Positions 10,169 through 19,900 of a stretch of DNA of 64,000 bases are shown in pieces. Under the pieces are notes generated by a model that saw nothing but the letters and a program-made list of their open reading frames with translations, had not been told where the DNA came from and did not search any database. Made by a program: the position numbers and the translations under genes. Every line of letters starts with the position of its first letter. Position 1 is the stretch's first letter. The DNA is from Streptomyces bauhiniae (GTDB lineage: Bacteria > Actinomycetota > Actinomycetes > Streptomycetales > Streptomycetaceae): assembly GCF_004784475.1 (NCBI RefSeq), contig NZ_SRRT01000005.1, forward strand, positions 558,001 through 622,000, given 5' to 3'.

Positions 10169-11722
10169 ATGCAGCAGGAGATCCTCAAAGCATTCCGGTT
10201 TGCGCTAGACCCCACTCCTAGCCAGCTAGAGGGCCTTGCCCAGCATGCCGGCGCCGCGCGGTGGGCGTTCAACCACGCGCTCGGGATGAAGGTGGCCGCG
10301 CATCAGCAGTGGCGCAGCGCCGTTCAGGAGCTGGTGGATAACGGGATGTCAGAGGCCCAGGCGCGCAAGGAGGTGCGCGTGCCCGTGCCGACGAAGGCGG
10401 TCGTCCAGAAGCACTTGAACCAGATCAAGGGTGACTCGCGCGGCGATGCATTGCCGGATGGCAGCCTGGGGCCGGAGCGGCCCTGTCCGTGGTGGCACGA
10501 GGTGAACACACATGCCTTCCAGTCCGCTTTCATCGACGCCGACCGGGCATGGAAGAACTGGCTCGACTCCCTGAAGGGCACCCGAGCTGGCCGGCGGGTG
10601 GGATACCCGAGGTTCAAGAAGAAGGGGCGCGCCCGCGAAGCGTTCCGGCTGCACCATAACGTGAAGCAGCCGACCGTTCGGCTAGAGAGCTATCGTCGGC
10701 TCCGACTTCCGACCATCGGCTCGGTGCGCTTGCACGACACCGCCAAGCGGATGAGCCGTTCGATCGGGCGAGGCGATGCGGTAATCCAGTCGGTAACGGT
10801 ATCCCGCGCAGGGCAACGGTGGTACGCCTCCGTCCTCTGTAAGGTCAACGCCGACCTTCCTGACCAGCCCACTCGCCGCCAGTGGGACCGCGGCCGCGTC
10901 GGTGTCGACCTCGGCGTCAAGCACCTCGCCGTCCTGTCCCAGCCTCTGGAGACCGACGCAGCCACCACAGCTTTCGTCAGCAACCCCCGTCACATCAGGA
11001 AGGCAGAGCAGCAGCTCGCCAAGGCCCAGCGCGCCCTTTCCCGAACGCAGAAGGGGTCGGCGCGCCGCGCGAAGGCCCGCCGCCGAGTCGGCCGCGTGCA
11101 CCACGAAGTCGCCGTCCGACGCAGCACCGTCCTGCACGCACTGACCAAACAACTGGCGACTCGCTTCGCCGAGGTGGCGATCGAGGACCTGCACGTCTCC
11201 GGGATGACCCGGTCATCCTCCGGCACCCCCGACAAGCCCGGCCGACACGTCAAGCAGAAGGCCGGCCTCAACCGGGCCATCCTCGACACCGCCCCCGGCG
11301 AGCTGCGCCGCCAGCTCACCTACAAGACTCGCTGGTACGGATCCACCCTCGCGGTCCTCGACCGCTGGTTCCCCTCCAGCAAGACCTGCTCCGCCTGCGG
11401 ATGGCAAAACCCACGCCTCACCCTCGCGGACAGGACGTTCCACTGCACCAACTGCTCCACCACGATCGACCGAGACCTCAACGCCGCACGCAACATCGCC
11501 CAGCACGCGGTCCTCGCCGATCAACTCCTCGCCCCCGGTAGAGGGGAGACACAAAACGCCCGCGGAGCCCCCATAAGACCACCCGGCCCTCGGGCCGGAG
11601 GACAGGAGGCGATGAAACGGGAAGACACCAGCCCAGCAAGGCCGGTGCCACCTCAGCGGAGCGATCCGCTGACGCTCTTCACCCTCGACGACACAGGACA
11701 CGAAACGGCAAAGCGCGCCTAG
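10169..11722 (+). CDS. tnpB: TnpB-like RNA-guided endonuclease (IS200/IS605 OrfB / Cas12 ancestor family)
   Basis: A 517-aa RuvC-fold nuclease of the TnpB family; members cut DNA guided by an RNA made from the element's 3' end. The N terminus (KAFRFALDPTPSQLEGLAQH, AARWAFNHALG) matches the family's wedge region. The catalytic triad is complete: Asp in RVGVDLGVKHLAVL, Glu in VAIEDLHVSGM, and Asp in TIDRDLNAARN. The zinc finger is intact (CSACGWQNP and CTNC). GGAGGGGAGG precedes the ATG. No TnpA transposase is nearby. The last ~180 bases encode a low-complexity tail, where guide-RNA scaffold sequence normally overlaps the gene. A CRISPR-like array begins 19 bp after the stop, which is unusual for a plain transposon gene. 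Confidence 0.92.
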   Translation: MQQEILKAFRFALDPTPSQLEGLAQHAGAARWAFNHALGMKVAAHQQWRSAVQELVDNGMSEAQARKEVRVPVPTKAVVQKHLNQIKGDSRGDALPDGSLGPERPCPWWHEVNTHAFQSAFIDADRAWKNWLDSLKGTRAGRRVGYPRFKKKGRAREAFRLHHNVKQPTVRLESYRRLRLPTIGSVRLHDTAKRMSRSIGRGDAVIQSVTVSRAGQRWYASVLCKVNADLPDQPTRRQWDRGRVGVDLGVKHLAVLSQPLETDAATTAFVSNPRHIRKAEQQLAKAQRALSRTQKGSARRAKARRRVGRVHHEVAVRRSTVLHALTKQLATRFAEVAIEDLHVSGMTRSSSGTPDKPGRHVKQKAGLNRAILDTAPGELRRQLTYKTRWYGSTLAVLDRWFPSSKTCSACGWQNPRLTLADRTFHCTNCSTTIDRDLNAARNIAQHAVLADQLLAPGRGETQNARGAPIRPPGPRAGGQEAMKREDTSPARPVPPQRSDPLTLFTLDDTGHETAKRA

Positions 11723-11740
11723 AGCCGCAGGTCAGGAAGT

Positions 11741-12011
11741 GTCCGGGCCGTGCGCGTGGGGAGCGACCGTCAGCTCGGTCACGATCGAGGTCGTTGAGAC
11801 CGTCCGGGCCGTGCGCGTGGGGAGCGACCGGAATCGAGGAACCCATGCACCTGAACATCCCCGTCCGGGCCGTGCGCGTGGGGAGCGACCGTTTCCTGGG
11901 ACATCACCCAGGCGTGCGCGAGGGTCCGGGCCGTGCGCGTGGGGAGCGACGGGGGCTACGGCTTGGACATAGCCGTACACAAGGCCGGGCCGTGCACTGG
12001 GGAGCGGTGGG
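11741..12011. CRISPR. CRISPR-like array, 4 matching repeats plus a degenerate fifth, directly downstream of tnpB
   Basis: Repeats start at 11741, 11802, 11863 and 11924, an exact 61-bp period: about 28-29 bp of repeat (GTCCGGGCCGTGCGCGTGGG, then GAGCGACC) and 32-33 bp of unlike spacer. A fifth, mutated and slightly shortened copy starts near 11983, as at the far end of many arrays. On the other strand the repeat resembles type I-E repeats of actinobacteria (GTCGCTCCCCACGCGCAC). The internal palindrome is weak. No cas gene is in the window. The array starts 19 bp after the tnpB stop and ends 15 bp before the convergent HAD gene. Confidence 0.8.
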
Positions 12012-12026
12012 AGATGGCACCCCGAC

Positions 12027-12734
12027 TCACGTGGACTGCTCGATGAGTTCGACTAGTCGCGAAGCGTCGGTGAGGTCCGGGATGACATGGTGCGCTCCGG
12101 CGGCGGTGAGTTCGTGATGCGGAGTGGTCCCAGACGCGACAGCGATAACGCGGGCTCCTCCTTCTTGTCCGGTGCGGACGTCCTCAAGGGAGTCACCGAT
12201 GATCACGGTCGTTTCGCGGGTGAACTCGCAGCTGTAGTTGCCCCCCGCCCGCTGCTGCGCGACACGCACCAGCGAAGGGCGGTGGGAGTTGTCGGACGCG
12301 TATCCACCGCTGGCGAGATCAAGGTGCTTGTCGAGACCCAGAGCCCTGAGCTTGATCTCGGCGCTTCCTCGCAGATTGCCGGTGACTACTGTAGGCACGA
12401 ACTCAGGCTTCCGGTGGACAGCCGCGAGCGCGGCGGCGGCACCGGGCATGACTTTGCCCATGCGTACGAGGTCGCGCTGGTGGCTCCCGAGCTGGTCGGG
12501 CATTCGCTGGATGATTTTGTGAGCGAGTTCCTCAACCCGCATCGGCTCCACCGAGTTGACGCGCAAGAGTTCCCGCACAGCGAGTGGCATGGTCACCCCG
12601 GTTCCGCGCGCGGGAAGATGCTCGGCGGGGCGGCCGACTACCTCTTCAAACAGCTCGCTGTACACCCGCCGATCGATGTCGCCGGTGTACAGCAGAGTGC
12701 GATCGATGTCCCAGAGGACGAGGGTCAGATTCAC
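12027..12734 (-). CDS. HAD-family hydrolase (phosphoglycolate phosphatase-like)
   Basis: A 235-aa cytoplasmic phosphatase-like protein. HAD motif I is WDIDRTLL (nucleophile Asp near residue 9), motif II is the Thr in TVVTGNL, motif III is the Lys in EIKLRALGL, and motif IV is IGDSLEDVRTG. The cap lies between motifs I and II, as in the phosphoglycolate phosphatase subfamily. The substrate is unknown. Its start overlaps the stop of the XRE regulator gene by 4 bases (ATGA), so the two are translationally coupled. This XRE-HAD pairing is common in Streptomyces accessory regions and its role is not established. Confidence 0.88.
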   Translation of the reverse strand: MNLTLVLWDIDRTLLYTGDIDRRVYSELFEEVVGRPAEHLPARGTGVTMPLAVRELLRVNSVEPMRVEELAHKIIQRMPDQLGSHQRDLVRMGKVMPGAAAALAAVHRKPEFVPTVVTGNLRGSAEIKLRALGLDKHLDLASGGYASDNSHRPSLVRVAQQRAGGNYSCEFTRETTVIIGDSLEDVRTGQEGGARVIAVASGTTPHHELTAAGAHHVIPDLTDASRLVELIEQST

Positions 12735-14281
12735 GCCACCACCCGCTCGCTCAGTACGCTTCGCCCCCGGTCGAGGAGATCTTGCACGGGCCTGTAATCC
12801 CGGTTGAGACGGGCTTCGTCCAGCATGGTTCGCAGGTGATCGTCGAGACGGGCGGAGCGTACTCGATCCACCAGGTCAAGGACCTCGTGCGCGGTGAGGC
12901 AAGCAGCATCGGCGTCCCCGGCCCGCATCTGGGCCACTGCGGCGCGTGCGAGGAACTGGGCACTGGTGCGTGTCTGATCGAGCAGCAGAACCTTACGTGC
13001 GTCAGCGAAAGCAAGGGCGGCTTGGTCCGGCTTGCCTAGATCGAGGTAGCAACTGCCGGTCTGCCCAAAGATCTCACCCGGATTGATCCAATACAGCCAG
13101 TGCGGGTCATCCTCACCGGCCCCCCGCCTGCACAGCTCTTCGGTTTCGCCAAGTGCCGCTTTGACGTGGTGCTCTTCGCGTAGCTTGGCGTGCCCTCGGG
13201 CCTGACGGGTGAGAAGCATGGCGTGCAACGCCGGCGCGTCCTGGTCCGTGATGGCCTGGCGTGCTGCACGAGCTGCCGTGATGGCGTCGCGAGGGTCGCC
13301 TGCGGAGTATCCGTGGATTGCCAGGAACCCGAGAGCGCCGGCGCGTAGGCGGGAGTCCCCTGAGGCATGAGCCGCTCGGAGCGCCCCGAGAAAGAGGTGT
13401 TGCGCGGCGTTGTGGTTGCCGCTGTCGAACGTGTACCAACCGGCCTGTGAGGCGGTGTCGGCCGCAACGGCTGCCAGACGGCGGAGGAGGGCTTGGTTGC
13501 AGCGGCCGTTCTTGAGCAGTCCGACCAGCATCTGCAAGTGATAGCGGGCGGTCTCGGCGAGGGCCCCGCTGCCGCCCACGGCGTCGGCGCGGCGCAGAGC
13601 GTCGGTGGTGCCTTGCAGAGAGTCGATCAAACTCTCGGTGACGGTGGTGGTGCCGGAGGACGCCAGAGCCTCTACCGGGGCGACAGCGGACTGCATGACG
13701 TATTGAGTGAGGGTAGCGCCGCTCAGGGCGGTGAGCACGCGGCGTCGTTTCATGGCGGTGGTACCTCCGATTGCCACTTCAAGTGACGCCACCATACGGT
13801 CCGCCGTCCAGGGCAGCGCCGCCTCAACCGCTGGGCTAAGACCTGGTTTTGGTGCATTCCGGCTGAGAGGCGCCAGGAGCAGATGCTGTAGATCTTCAGG
13901 AATCCCGAGACCATTCAGCAGGTCAAGGAGGGTAGCGGGGCTGCCGACCTGTTTACGGCCCTGCTCCAGGGCTGAGATGAAGGACTGAGGCAGGGTTGTC
14001 AGGTCGCGTACAGCAATTTGCGATAGTCCTGACCGTTTGCGTACTAGGCGTAGTACTTCACCGAAGTCCCACTCGGCCAGGGCTTGGTGGACGGCCTCTT
14101 GCCGCCACGCCCGGTCGGGCACCCCAGGGGCGGACTTCGCCTTCGCGCACGCAGCGCAGAGGTCCCCCGAGTTGTACTGGCTCAGCTCGGTCGCGCACTG
14201 CGCGCAGGTACGGATCGGCGATTTCAAAGCATCCCCCTGAACGGAACCCTCAACCGCTCCACACGATAGGCGGGATTCCAT
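12731..14281 (-). CDS. XRE-family regulator with zinc knuckle and TPR-like C-terminal half
   Basis: About 516 aa from ATG 14281, or 498 aa from a TTG at 14227 that has a G-rich ribosome site and fits the usual start of homologues (...SPIRTCAQCATELSQYN). Order: a CxxC...CxxC knuckle (CAQC, CAAC), a Cro/CI helix-turn-helix (RKRSGLSQIAVRDLTTLPQS), a linker, and a long all-helical TPR-like region with repeated alanine- and leucine-rich helices. Proteins of this layout are typically peptide- or partner-sensing regulators. Two overlapping palindromes at its upstream edge probably control it. It is translationally coupled to the HAD phosphatase. Confidence 0.85.
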   Translation of the reverse strand: MESRLSCGAVEGSVQGDALKSPIRTCAQCATELSQYNSGDLCAACAKAKSAPGVPDRAWRQEAVHQALAEWDFGEVLRLVRKRSGLSQIAVRDLTTLPQSFISALEQGRKQVGSPATLLDLLNGLGIPEDLQHLLLAPLSRNAPKPGLSPAVEAALPWTADRMVASLEVAIGGTTAMKRRRVLTALSGATLTQYVMQSAVAPVEALASSGTTTVTESLIDSLQGTTDALRRADAVGGSGALAETARYHLQMLVGLLKNGRCNQALLRRLAAVAADTASQAGWYTFDSGNHNAAQHLFLGALRAAHASGDSRLRAGALGFLAIHGYSAGDPRDAITAARAARQAITDQDAPALHAMLLTRQARGHAKLREEHHVKAALGETEELCRRGAGEDDPHWLYWINPGEIFGQTGSCYLDLGKPDQAALAFADARKVLLLDQTRTSAQFLARAAVAQMRAGDADAACLTAHEVLDLVDRVRSARLDDHLRTMLDEARLNRDYRPVQDLLDRGRSVLSERVVA

Positions 14282-14310
14282 ATCTCTACAGAGATATCTC
14301 TACAGAGATA
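14281..14310. promoter_or_regulatory. Two overlapping 16-bp palindromes (operator)
   Basis: TATCTCTACAGAGATA occurs at 14281-14296 and again at 14295-14310, sharing two bases. Each has perfect 7-bp arms around AC. The pair lies in the divergent gap between the XRE gene and the HATPase-type gene and overlaps the upstream ATG of the XRE frame. This is typical of a dimeric repressor operator (GntR-like or XRE). The binder is unknown; autoregulation by the XRE protein is the simplest idea. Confidence 0.65.
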
Positions 14311-14434
14311 GGTCTAAGGCCGCTACGGAATCACACTCGTGTCCCCTGAAGCTCCCCATGTTGGGGAGGTCGGTCGCGGCGAGAGCAAGCCCGTCCGTGC
14401 ACGATCCAATGCCCGTTCACTTGGGAGGCCCCGG

Positions 14435-14839
14435 ATGACTCTGGACCGAGCTGGTGCGTTGGCCTTCGTACCCGATGTTGGGCCGACGGCGCCTCCCTTT
14501 GAGGTGGTGTTCGCAGCGGAGCGCTTCTGCGTGCCGATCGCACGTCGGGTGGTCATCCGCTACCTGGCGGTTCACCATCTGGACGCGGCGCCGTTCGAGG
14601 ATGTGGCCGTCGTCATCTCCGAGTTGGTGACCAACGCCGTCGAGTACGGCGGCAGGGGCGGAGTCGGCCTTCGGCTTCGTTGCGACGACGGCGAACTTCG
14701 CGTTGAGGTCAGGGATAACCGCCCCGAACTCCAGGCCGTCGCCGATTACTACAGTGCTCTCCGCGCGAGCGGAGGTGAACCGGACGCCGAGATCGCCGCG
14801 CGGTGGTGGCTGGAGTGCTCTCCGCGCGAGCGGAGGTGA
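14435..14839 (+). pseudogene. HATPase-type (RsbW-like) ATP-binding protein, 3' end replaced by a CRISPR array
   Basis: The frame starts at ATG 14435 after GGGAGG. The first ~105 residues look like actinobacterial anti-sigma-factor-type HATPases: FAAERFCVPIARRVVIRY, then the N-box VVISELVTNAVEYGG, then LRLRCDDGELRVEVRDNRP. The G-boxes that complete the ATP lid are absent. From residue ~107 (base 14754) the frame reads through CRISPR repeat and spacer sequence (SALRASGGEP) to a stop at 14839. I infer the gene was cut by rearrangement at the array edge. It could still yield a short protein, but ATP binding should be lost. Confidence 0.7.
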
Positions 14840-14904
14840 ACCGATCCCCGCCCGCGTGGTGCGGCAGATCCTCGGCTGCTCACCGCGCGAGCGGAGTTAA
14901 GCCG
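14754..14904 (+). CRISPR. Type I-E-like CRISPR array, 3 repeats, 2 spacers
   Basis: 29-bp repeats start at 14754, 14815 and 14876, exactly 61 bp apart, beginning GTGCTCTCCGCGCGAGCGGA and ending GGTGAACCG. The repeat has the type I-E pattern (short GC stem, then TGAACCG). The third copy has several changes, as expected at the leader-distal end, so the leader end should be on the left, inside the truncated HATPase gene. The two spacers are 32 bp and unrelated. No cas genes are seen nearby, so it would need Cas proteins from elsewhere. Confidence 0.88.
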
Positions 14905-15329
14905 CCAGTCAGGAGCCAGCCGAACTTGCGGGGGGGTGTGCTCTCCACTCCTCCAGGTCTGCCACCCCTGGCGGCTTTCTGTATAGCAAGGTCCAAGGGA
15001 CGATCTGCGCGCGCACGGGCACGCCCCTCAATCAAGGACCTCGACCCGAGGACGAGGGGGGCCCGCGCCCGCGCAGGGGATGGTCTCTTCGATTCCGCCC
15101 GTCTTCCGTCGCCCCGATGGCCACGGTGACGTAGAGGGCTGAGTGGGCGCCCCTCAGCGGTGGGAGTCCCCTGGGACTTTCGTGGGACTTCCGGCCTCAT
15201 CAAGCGGCACGAGCGTGAAACAGTCGAAAGGTCATTTGCGCAGGTCAGCGAGCATGGGTCACTCGTCGCCGCAGGCCACGGCGTTGGCTGGTCTCTTCCG
15301 GGACAACTGACCAGAACGGGGCCGGCTAG
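14905..15329. other. Non-coding stretch between CRISPR array and IS copy 1
   Basis: No supported gene in 425 bp. GCCGCCAG (14901-14908) and CTGGCGGC (14968-14975) followed by TTTCT could form a weak terminator after the array. The remainder looks like mosaic, decayed sequence. Confidence 0.35.
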
Positions 15330-16278
15330 GTTCTGTCCGGCGGATCACTGACGGAGCCAGAGCCGGATCGCAGTGGCGGCGGCCGTGCCGTGGAAGACGT
15401 AGGCCCGCTTGTCGTAACGAGTCGCCACCGCGCGGGAGTTCTTGAGCTGATTGATGGTCCGCTCGACCTCATTGCGGCGCCGGTAGGGGTCGCGGTCGAA
15501 GCCGGTGGGCCTGCCGCCTGCGCTACCTCTGCGGCGGTGGTTGGAGCGCTGGTCCTTCGGCTCCGGGATCGTGTGCCGGATGCGGCGTCTTCGCAGGTAG
15601 GCGCGGTTTCGATGGAAGCTGTATGCCTTGTTCCCGCTGGCGTGGTCCGGCCGCGTCCGGGATCGTCCGCCCAGCGGTCGGGGAACCCGAATCCGGTCCA
15701 TGACCTCGGCCATCTGTGGGGCGTCGCCCCACTGGCCCGGCGTGAGCAGAAGGGCCATGGGGCGGCAGCCGCCTTCGCAGGCGAGGTGGATCTTGCAGGT
15801 CAGACCGCCCCGGGACCGTCCGAGTCCCTCGTCGGGGCGGTGGTGCCGGGGCATCGTCCTTTTTTCGGGACCCGCGGACGGGCTTTGCGGGCGTCGGCTG
15901 CGTGCTGATGGGCCCGGCAGGACGTCGAGTCGACGCCGACCATCGACCAGTCGATCCGCCCGGCGAGGTCGGCGTCGGCCTGGACCGACTGCAGGATCCG
16001 GTCCCAGGTTCCGTCCGCCGACCAGCGGCGATGCCGTTCGTAGACGGTCTTCCACGAGCCGTAGCGTTCCGGCAGATCACGCCACGGGACACCGGTCCTG
16101 ACCCGGAACAAGATGCCGTTGGCCACCGTGCGGTGGTCGTTCCTCCGGCCGCCCCGGCCACCCGAGGGTGGCAGATGCGGCTCCAAAAGCGACCACTCGC
16201 AATTCGTCAGATCCTCCCGACCCATGCCCGAGCCAACGAGCGACCTGCCAGAAGGTCACATGATCCGCCGGACAGAAC
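15330..16278 (-). mobile_element. IS5-family (IS427-group-like) insertion sequence, copy 1
   Basis: 949 bp bounded by inverted repeats (GTTCTGTCCGGCGGATCA at the left, its complement at the right) and CTAG on both sides (15326-15329, 16279-16282), the target type seen for this group. It encodes one transposase in two overlapping frames. A second, inverted copy of identical length is at 20795-21743. The two bracket the Rhs module. Confidence 0.9.
15345..16225 (-). CDS. IS5-family transposase, made by -1 frameshift
   Basis: DDE transposase in two frames. The first (16225-15800) starts MGREDLTNCEWSLLEPHLPP and carries the first catalytic Asp in MVGVDSTSCRAHQHAAD. The second overlaps it and continues LGRSRGGLTCKIHLACEGG, then ends in NEVERTINQLKNSRAVATRY, where the catalytic Glu lies. 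The frames join at a run of six A (15860-15865 as T on the plus strand), giving A AAA AAG, the classic -1 slippery site for this group. Nothing looks damaged in this copy. Confidence 0.88.
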
Positions 16279-16507
16279 CTAGCTGGCGACCGGGCGGCGG
16301 CGGCCTCGATGCGCATGGAATCGAGTGGCTGCGGCGCCTCTCAGGTCTTGGTGGCAGCAGCTCGCACGGGGTATGCGACAGAGGCCGTCGACCTGGTGGC
16401 TCTTGCATGAGCCAGCAGGTCGACACGCCTGTCAGCGACCCGTGAGCCAGGCCACCAGGAGGCTGGTGGCTCTGTCACGGAACGACGAAGAGTATGTGGA
16501 CGACGTG

Positions 16508-16624
16508 CTATTGGCGCCGCTTTCGAGCTACGACGATGGGGATCACTACACAGGCCACCGCAATGAGGAATAGTACGATCCCAAGGGGGCCTCCCGGGGT
16601 TACGCCTCGATGCGCGAGTTCCAT
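16508..16624 (-). CDS. Small single-pass membrane protein
   Basis: 38 aa from ATG 16624, preceded by AGAAAGGA. The hydrophobic segment (PLGIVLFLIAVACVVIPIVV) runs from about residue 14 to 33, followed by a basic tail ARKRRQ, so the C terminus should face the cytoplasm. It is the third gene of a minus-strand run after the Rhs protein and the two-TM protein, inside the IS-bounded segment. No family recognised. It could be an accessory or immunity factor for the Rhs protein, which is inference from position only. Confidence 0.5.
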   Translation of the reverse strand: MELAHRGVTPGGPLGIVLFLIAVACVVIPIVVARKRRQ

Positions 16625-16656
16625 GACTAAATCCTTTCTGTGCGTACGCCGGTGCT

Positions 16657-16872
16657 CTACCGGCGCTGCGATCGCAAGGAGAGCCATACGGCGATGCACA
16701 GGGCGTCCACTACCAGTGCCACGAGTAGCGGGGCGAACGCGGCACCCCAACCGCCCTTGGTCCACAGGATCGCGGAAATCACGTAGAGAACCAGCGTGCT
16801 GATGATCACCATGACGGCGTTGCGCTTGATCGCCTTGTCGGACCCGTACAGGCCCTCGAAGAATCTCGCCAT
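16657..16872 (-). CDS. Two-TM small protein, candidate immunity protein for the adjacent Rhs protein
   Basis: 71 aa from ATG 16872 with GGAAAGAG just upstream; an upstream in-frame start at 16908 is less likely. The short N terminus is charged (MARFFEGLYGSDKAIKRN). Two hydrophobic segments (VMVIISTLVLYVISAILW, about 21-38, and FAPLLVALVVDALCIAVW, about 48-65) make a hairpin in the membrane. It begins 66 bp after the Rhs stop on the same strand. Genes in this slot are usually immunity proteins, and a membrane location would suit a membrane-acting toxin tip. Family not recognised. Confidence 0.6.
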   Translation of the reverse strand: MARFFEGLYGSDKAIKRNAVMVIISTLVLYVISAILWTKGGWGAAFAPLLVALVVDALCIAVWLSLRSQRR

Positions 16873-16938
16873 ATCTCTTTCCGAAGGTCGTGGGTGGCCG
16901 CGCATCACGCGGCCACCCGGTTGACGGGTATGTCGGTA

Positions 16939-19900
16939 CTACAAGTTGCTCTCGACGGTGCTCGCGGTCCAGTCACCTACTGCCGTGCTCGCGTATGCAC
17001 ATCCGACCTCGACGGCAACTGCCCCTACGCCGGCGGTCGGTGCTCCGGCGAATCCGGCTACGAACTGGCACGCGGACTCGACGGCGATACCGGCAGCCAG
17101 ACCGGCGGCTTGTCCCCAAAGGGCGTCGGTGTCGCCCTTCAACCCGCTGGAGACAGCGTCGGACACCTCGCTGGCGTCGTCCACTGCGTCGGTCACGCTG
17201 TACAGCCCACTGGGGTCGATGCGGTTGACGGGGTCGCCTTCGGCGTAGAGGTAGGGGTTCTGTTCCTGGCCGGAGGGGTCGGGTTGGGTGAAGCGGCCGA
17301 GGTTGGCGTCGTAGTAGCGGGCGTTCAGGTGGTAGAGGCCGGTGGGGTCCTGGTAGTTGCCGGCGAAGCGGTAGGGCTGGGCCACCGGTTCCGTGGACTG
17401 GGCCAGGATGCGGACGCCGCGGGGGCTGTAGGTGTAGCTGTCGACCTTGTTGCCGTCGATGTCGGCAAGGCCGATCACCGAGCCGAGTGCGTCGGTGAGG
17501 TAGTAGTAGCTCTTGCCCCCGGTCGTCATGGAGTTGAGGGTGCCCCCGGGTTCCCGGTTGAAGCCCATGTCGGTTCCGGCGGTGGTCTTCGCGGACAGGC
17601 CGAGGGGGCCGTTGTGGAAGAGGGTGTCGCCGAGCTTGATGCGTTCGCTCTGGTCGGTGGAGCCGTACTGGCCTGCGTACGCCTTGCCGTTGACGGTGAT
17701 CGACGACATCTGGGAGTGGTCGGTCCAGGTCTCGGCGGTGCGGGTGTAGTCGCTGGTGGAGTCGGCGGCGGTCTCGTTGCCGATCTGGTCGTAGGACCAG
17801 GTGCCGGTGCTGCCGGACTTGCCGGTGACTTCCTGGGCGTCGTTGTAGGTGTAGGCGGTGCCGCGCGGGCAACCGGGGTCGGTGCCCTGGCTGGTGAGGT
17901 TCCCGGCGAGGTCGTAGCAGTACTGCCAGGAGTCCGTGATGCTGCCGGCCTTCTCCTCCTTGGCGTAGGAGAAGCGGCCCGCGCCGTCGTAGGTGTAACT
18001 GCGCTTCAGACCGGTGACGTTGTCGGTCTGGGTGCGGATCTTGCTGCCGTCGGTGGCGCCGTTGGTGCCGTATCCGTAGGTGTAGGCCAGGTCGACCAGG
18101 GTGCCCTGGTCGGAGGTCACCTTGATGGCCTTGGGACGGCCGGAGTTGTCGATGTCGACCTTCTGCACCGTGCCACCGGGGTACGTGGTGGTCTTGCGTA
18201 CGTCGTTGTTGTTGTAGTCATACGTGGTGCTGCGGCCCTGGGGGTCGGTGAGCTGCCCCAGCTTGTTGACCTCGTTCCAGGTGTAGTCGGTCTTGCCGGC
18301 CGGGTCCTGGTAGTAGTCCACGTTGCCCGCCGGGGTGTAGGCGAGCAGCGTCTGAGAGCCATCCTGGAGGTGGCGGACGGTCTCGCGCTGCAGCGGGTCG
18401 AACTCGTAGGAGATGGTGCCGGTGGCGTCAGTGCGCTGGGTGAGGTTGCCGTCGCCGTCGTAGGTGTAACTCACCTGCGCGTGGTGGGTGGAGTCCACCG
18501 CGCGGATGCGGTCGCGGTTGTCGTAGGTGTACGTGACGGTGACGCCGCGGGCGTCGGTGACGGTCTTGGTGCGGCCCAGGGCGTCGTAGGTGTACGTCGT
18601 CTTGTCCAGCGGGGCCGGCGGCGTGACGCGGTCCAGGTTGCCCTGGGCGTCGTAGTGGAAGCCGGTCGTGACGGTCTTGGACGACGTCATCTTCGTCTTC
18701 GCGGAGCAGCGCTGGCCCTCGAAGCCGCCGCAGGTCGGCGTGGCGGGGTTGTAGTCGTAGGTGACGTTGCCGCCGCCGGTGCCGGTCTGGGCGACGGAGG
18801 TGGTGTTGCCGACGCTGTCGTAGCCGAAGGTGGTCTTCTCGCCGTCGGCATTGGTGGAGTCGGAGGGGTGGTCGCCGCCGGCGATGGTCTGCCAGTGGTT
18901 CGTCGTAAGGGCGCCGGTGGGCGTCTTCGCGGTCTCCAGGTTGTTGCGGGAGTTGAAGCCGTAGTCGGTGACGTTCCCCGGAGTGGTGCCCGAGCCCATC
19001 GCGTCGGTGGCCGTGTCGATGTTGTGGTTGGCGTCGAACTTGGTGGACCGCTTGTGCTGGAGGGCGTCGGTGACGTCGGTGACCTGGCCGTCGCCGTCGT
19101 GCTTGTAGGCGGTGGCGTGGAGCTCGGGGTCCTTGGCCGTCGTGGTGCCGGCGGCCGTTGCCGACGCCGCGCTGTAGGTGTACGTCCAGGTCGGGCCGGT
19201 GTCGCCGGAGCCGTTGAAGCCGGTGGCCCGCAGCATGGAGGTGACCCGGTTGACGTCGTCGTAGCTGAAGACCGTCACCCGTCCCTGGGCCGTGGTGATC
19301 TTGCTGATCCGGTTCGAGGAGTCGTAGCCGAAGGTGACCGTCTTGCCCTCGGTGTCCGTGGTGCCGGTGAGGTTGCCACCGGCATCTACGGCGTAGGAGG
19401 CGGTGCGGCCGGTGCTGTCCTTGGCCTGCCAGAGGGTGGCGCCGGCCTTGGTCAGGTCGATCCAGCGCCCGGAGCGGGTCTCGGTGAGTTTGAATCCGCC
19501 GCCGGTGTGCTGGGTGACGGTGAGCGTGCCGTGGTTGCGGTCGGTGACCTTGGTGAGCTTGCCGCTCGCGTCGTAGGTCTCCTTGGCGCCCGACTTCCAC
19601 TTGCCCAGGGTGTAGGTGCCGTCGGTGTTCTTCTTGAGGTCCTGCGAGTAACCCGTCGGCGTGGTGAAGGAGCCGTCGGTGTTCTTCTTGAACCGGACGG
19701 TCGCGCCCGAGGCGTCGTAGAGGATCGCCTCACTGGAGGAGACCGAGAGGTAGCGCTCGTACTGCTGCCACCATCGCTGGGAGACCTGGCCGTACGGTGC
19801 GTCCAGGGAGTTGTACGTCCGCGCCAGGCGCAGCTGCTGACCCACTCCGGCGATGTCGAAGTCGGTCGCCGTCAGCATCAGGTTGCCGGTCGAGTAGTCG

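Noticed and set aside
11732..12117. Small frames through the array (repeated VAPHAHGPD)
   Set aside because: They are translations of the CRISPR repeats, not genes.
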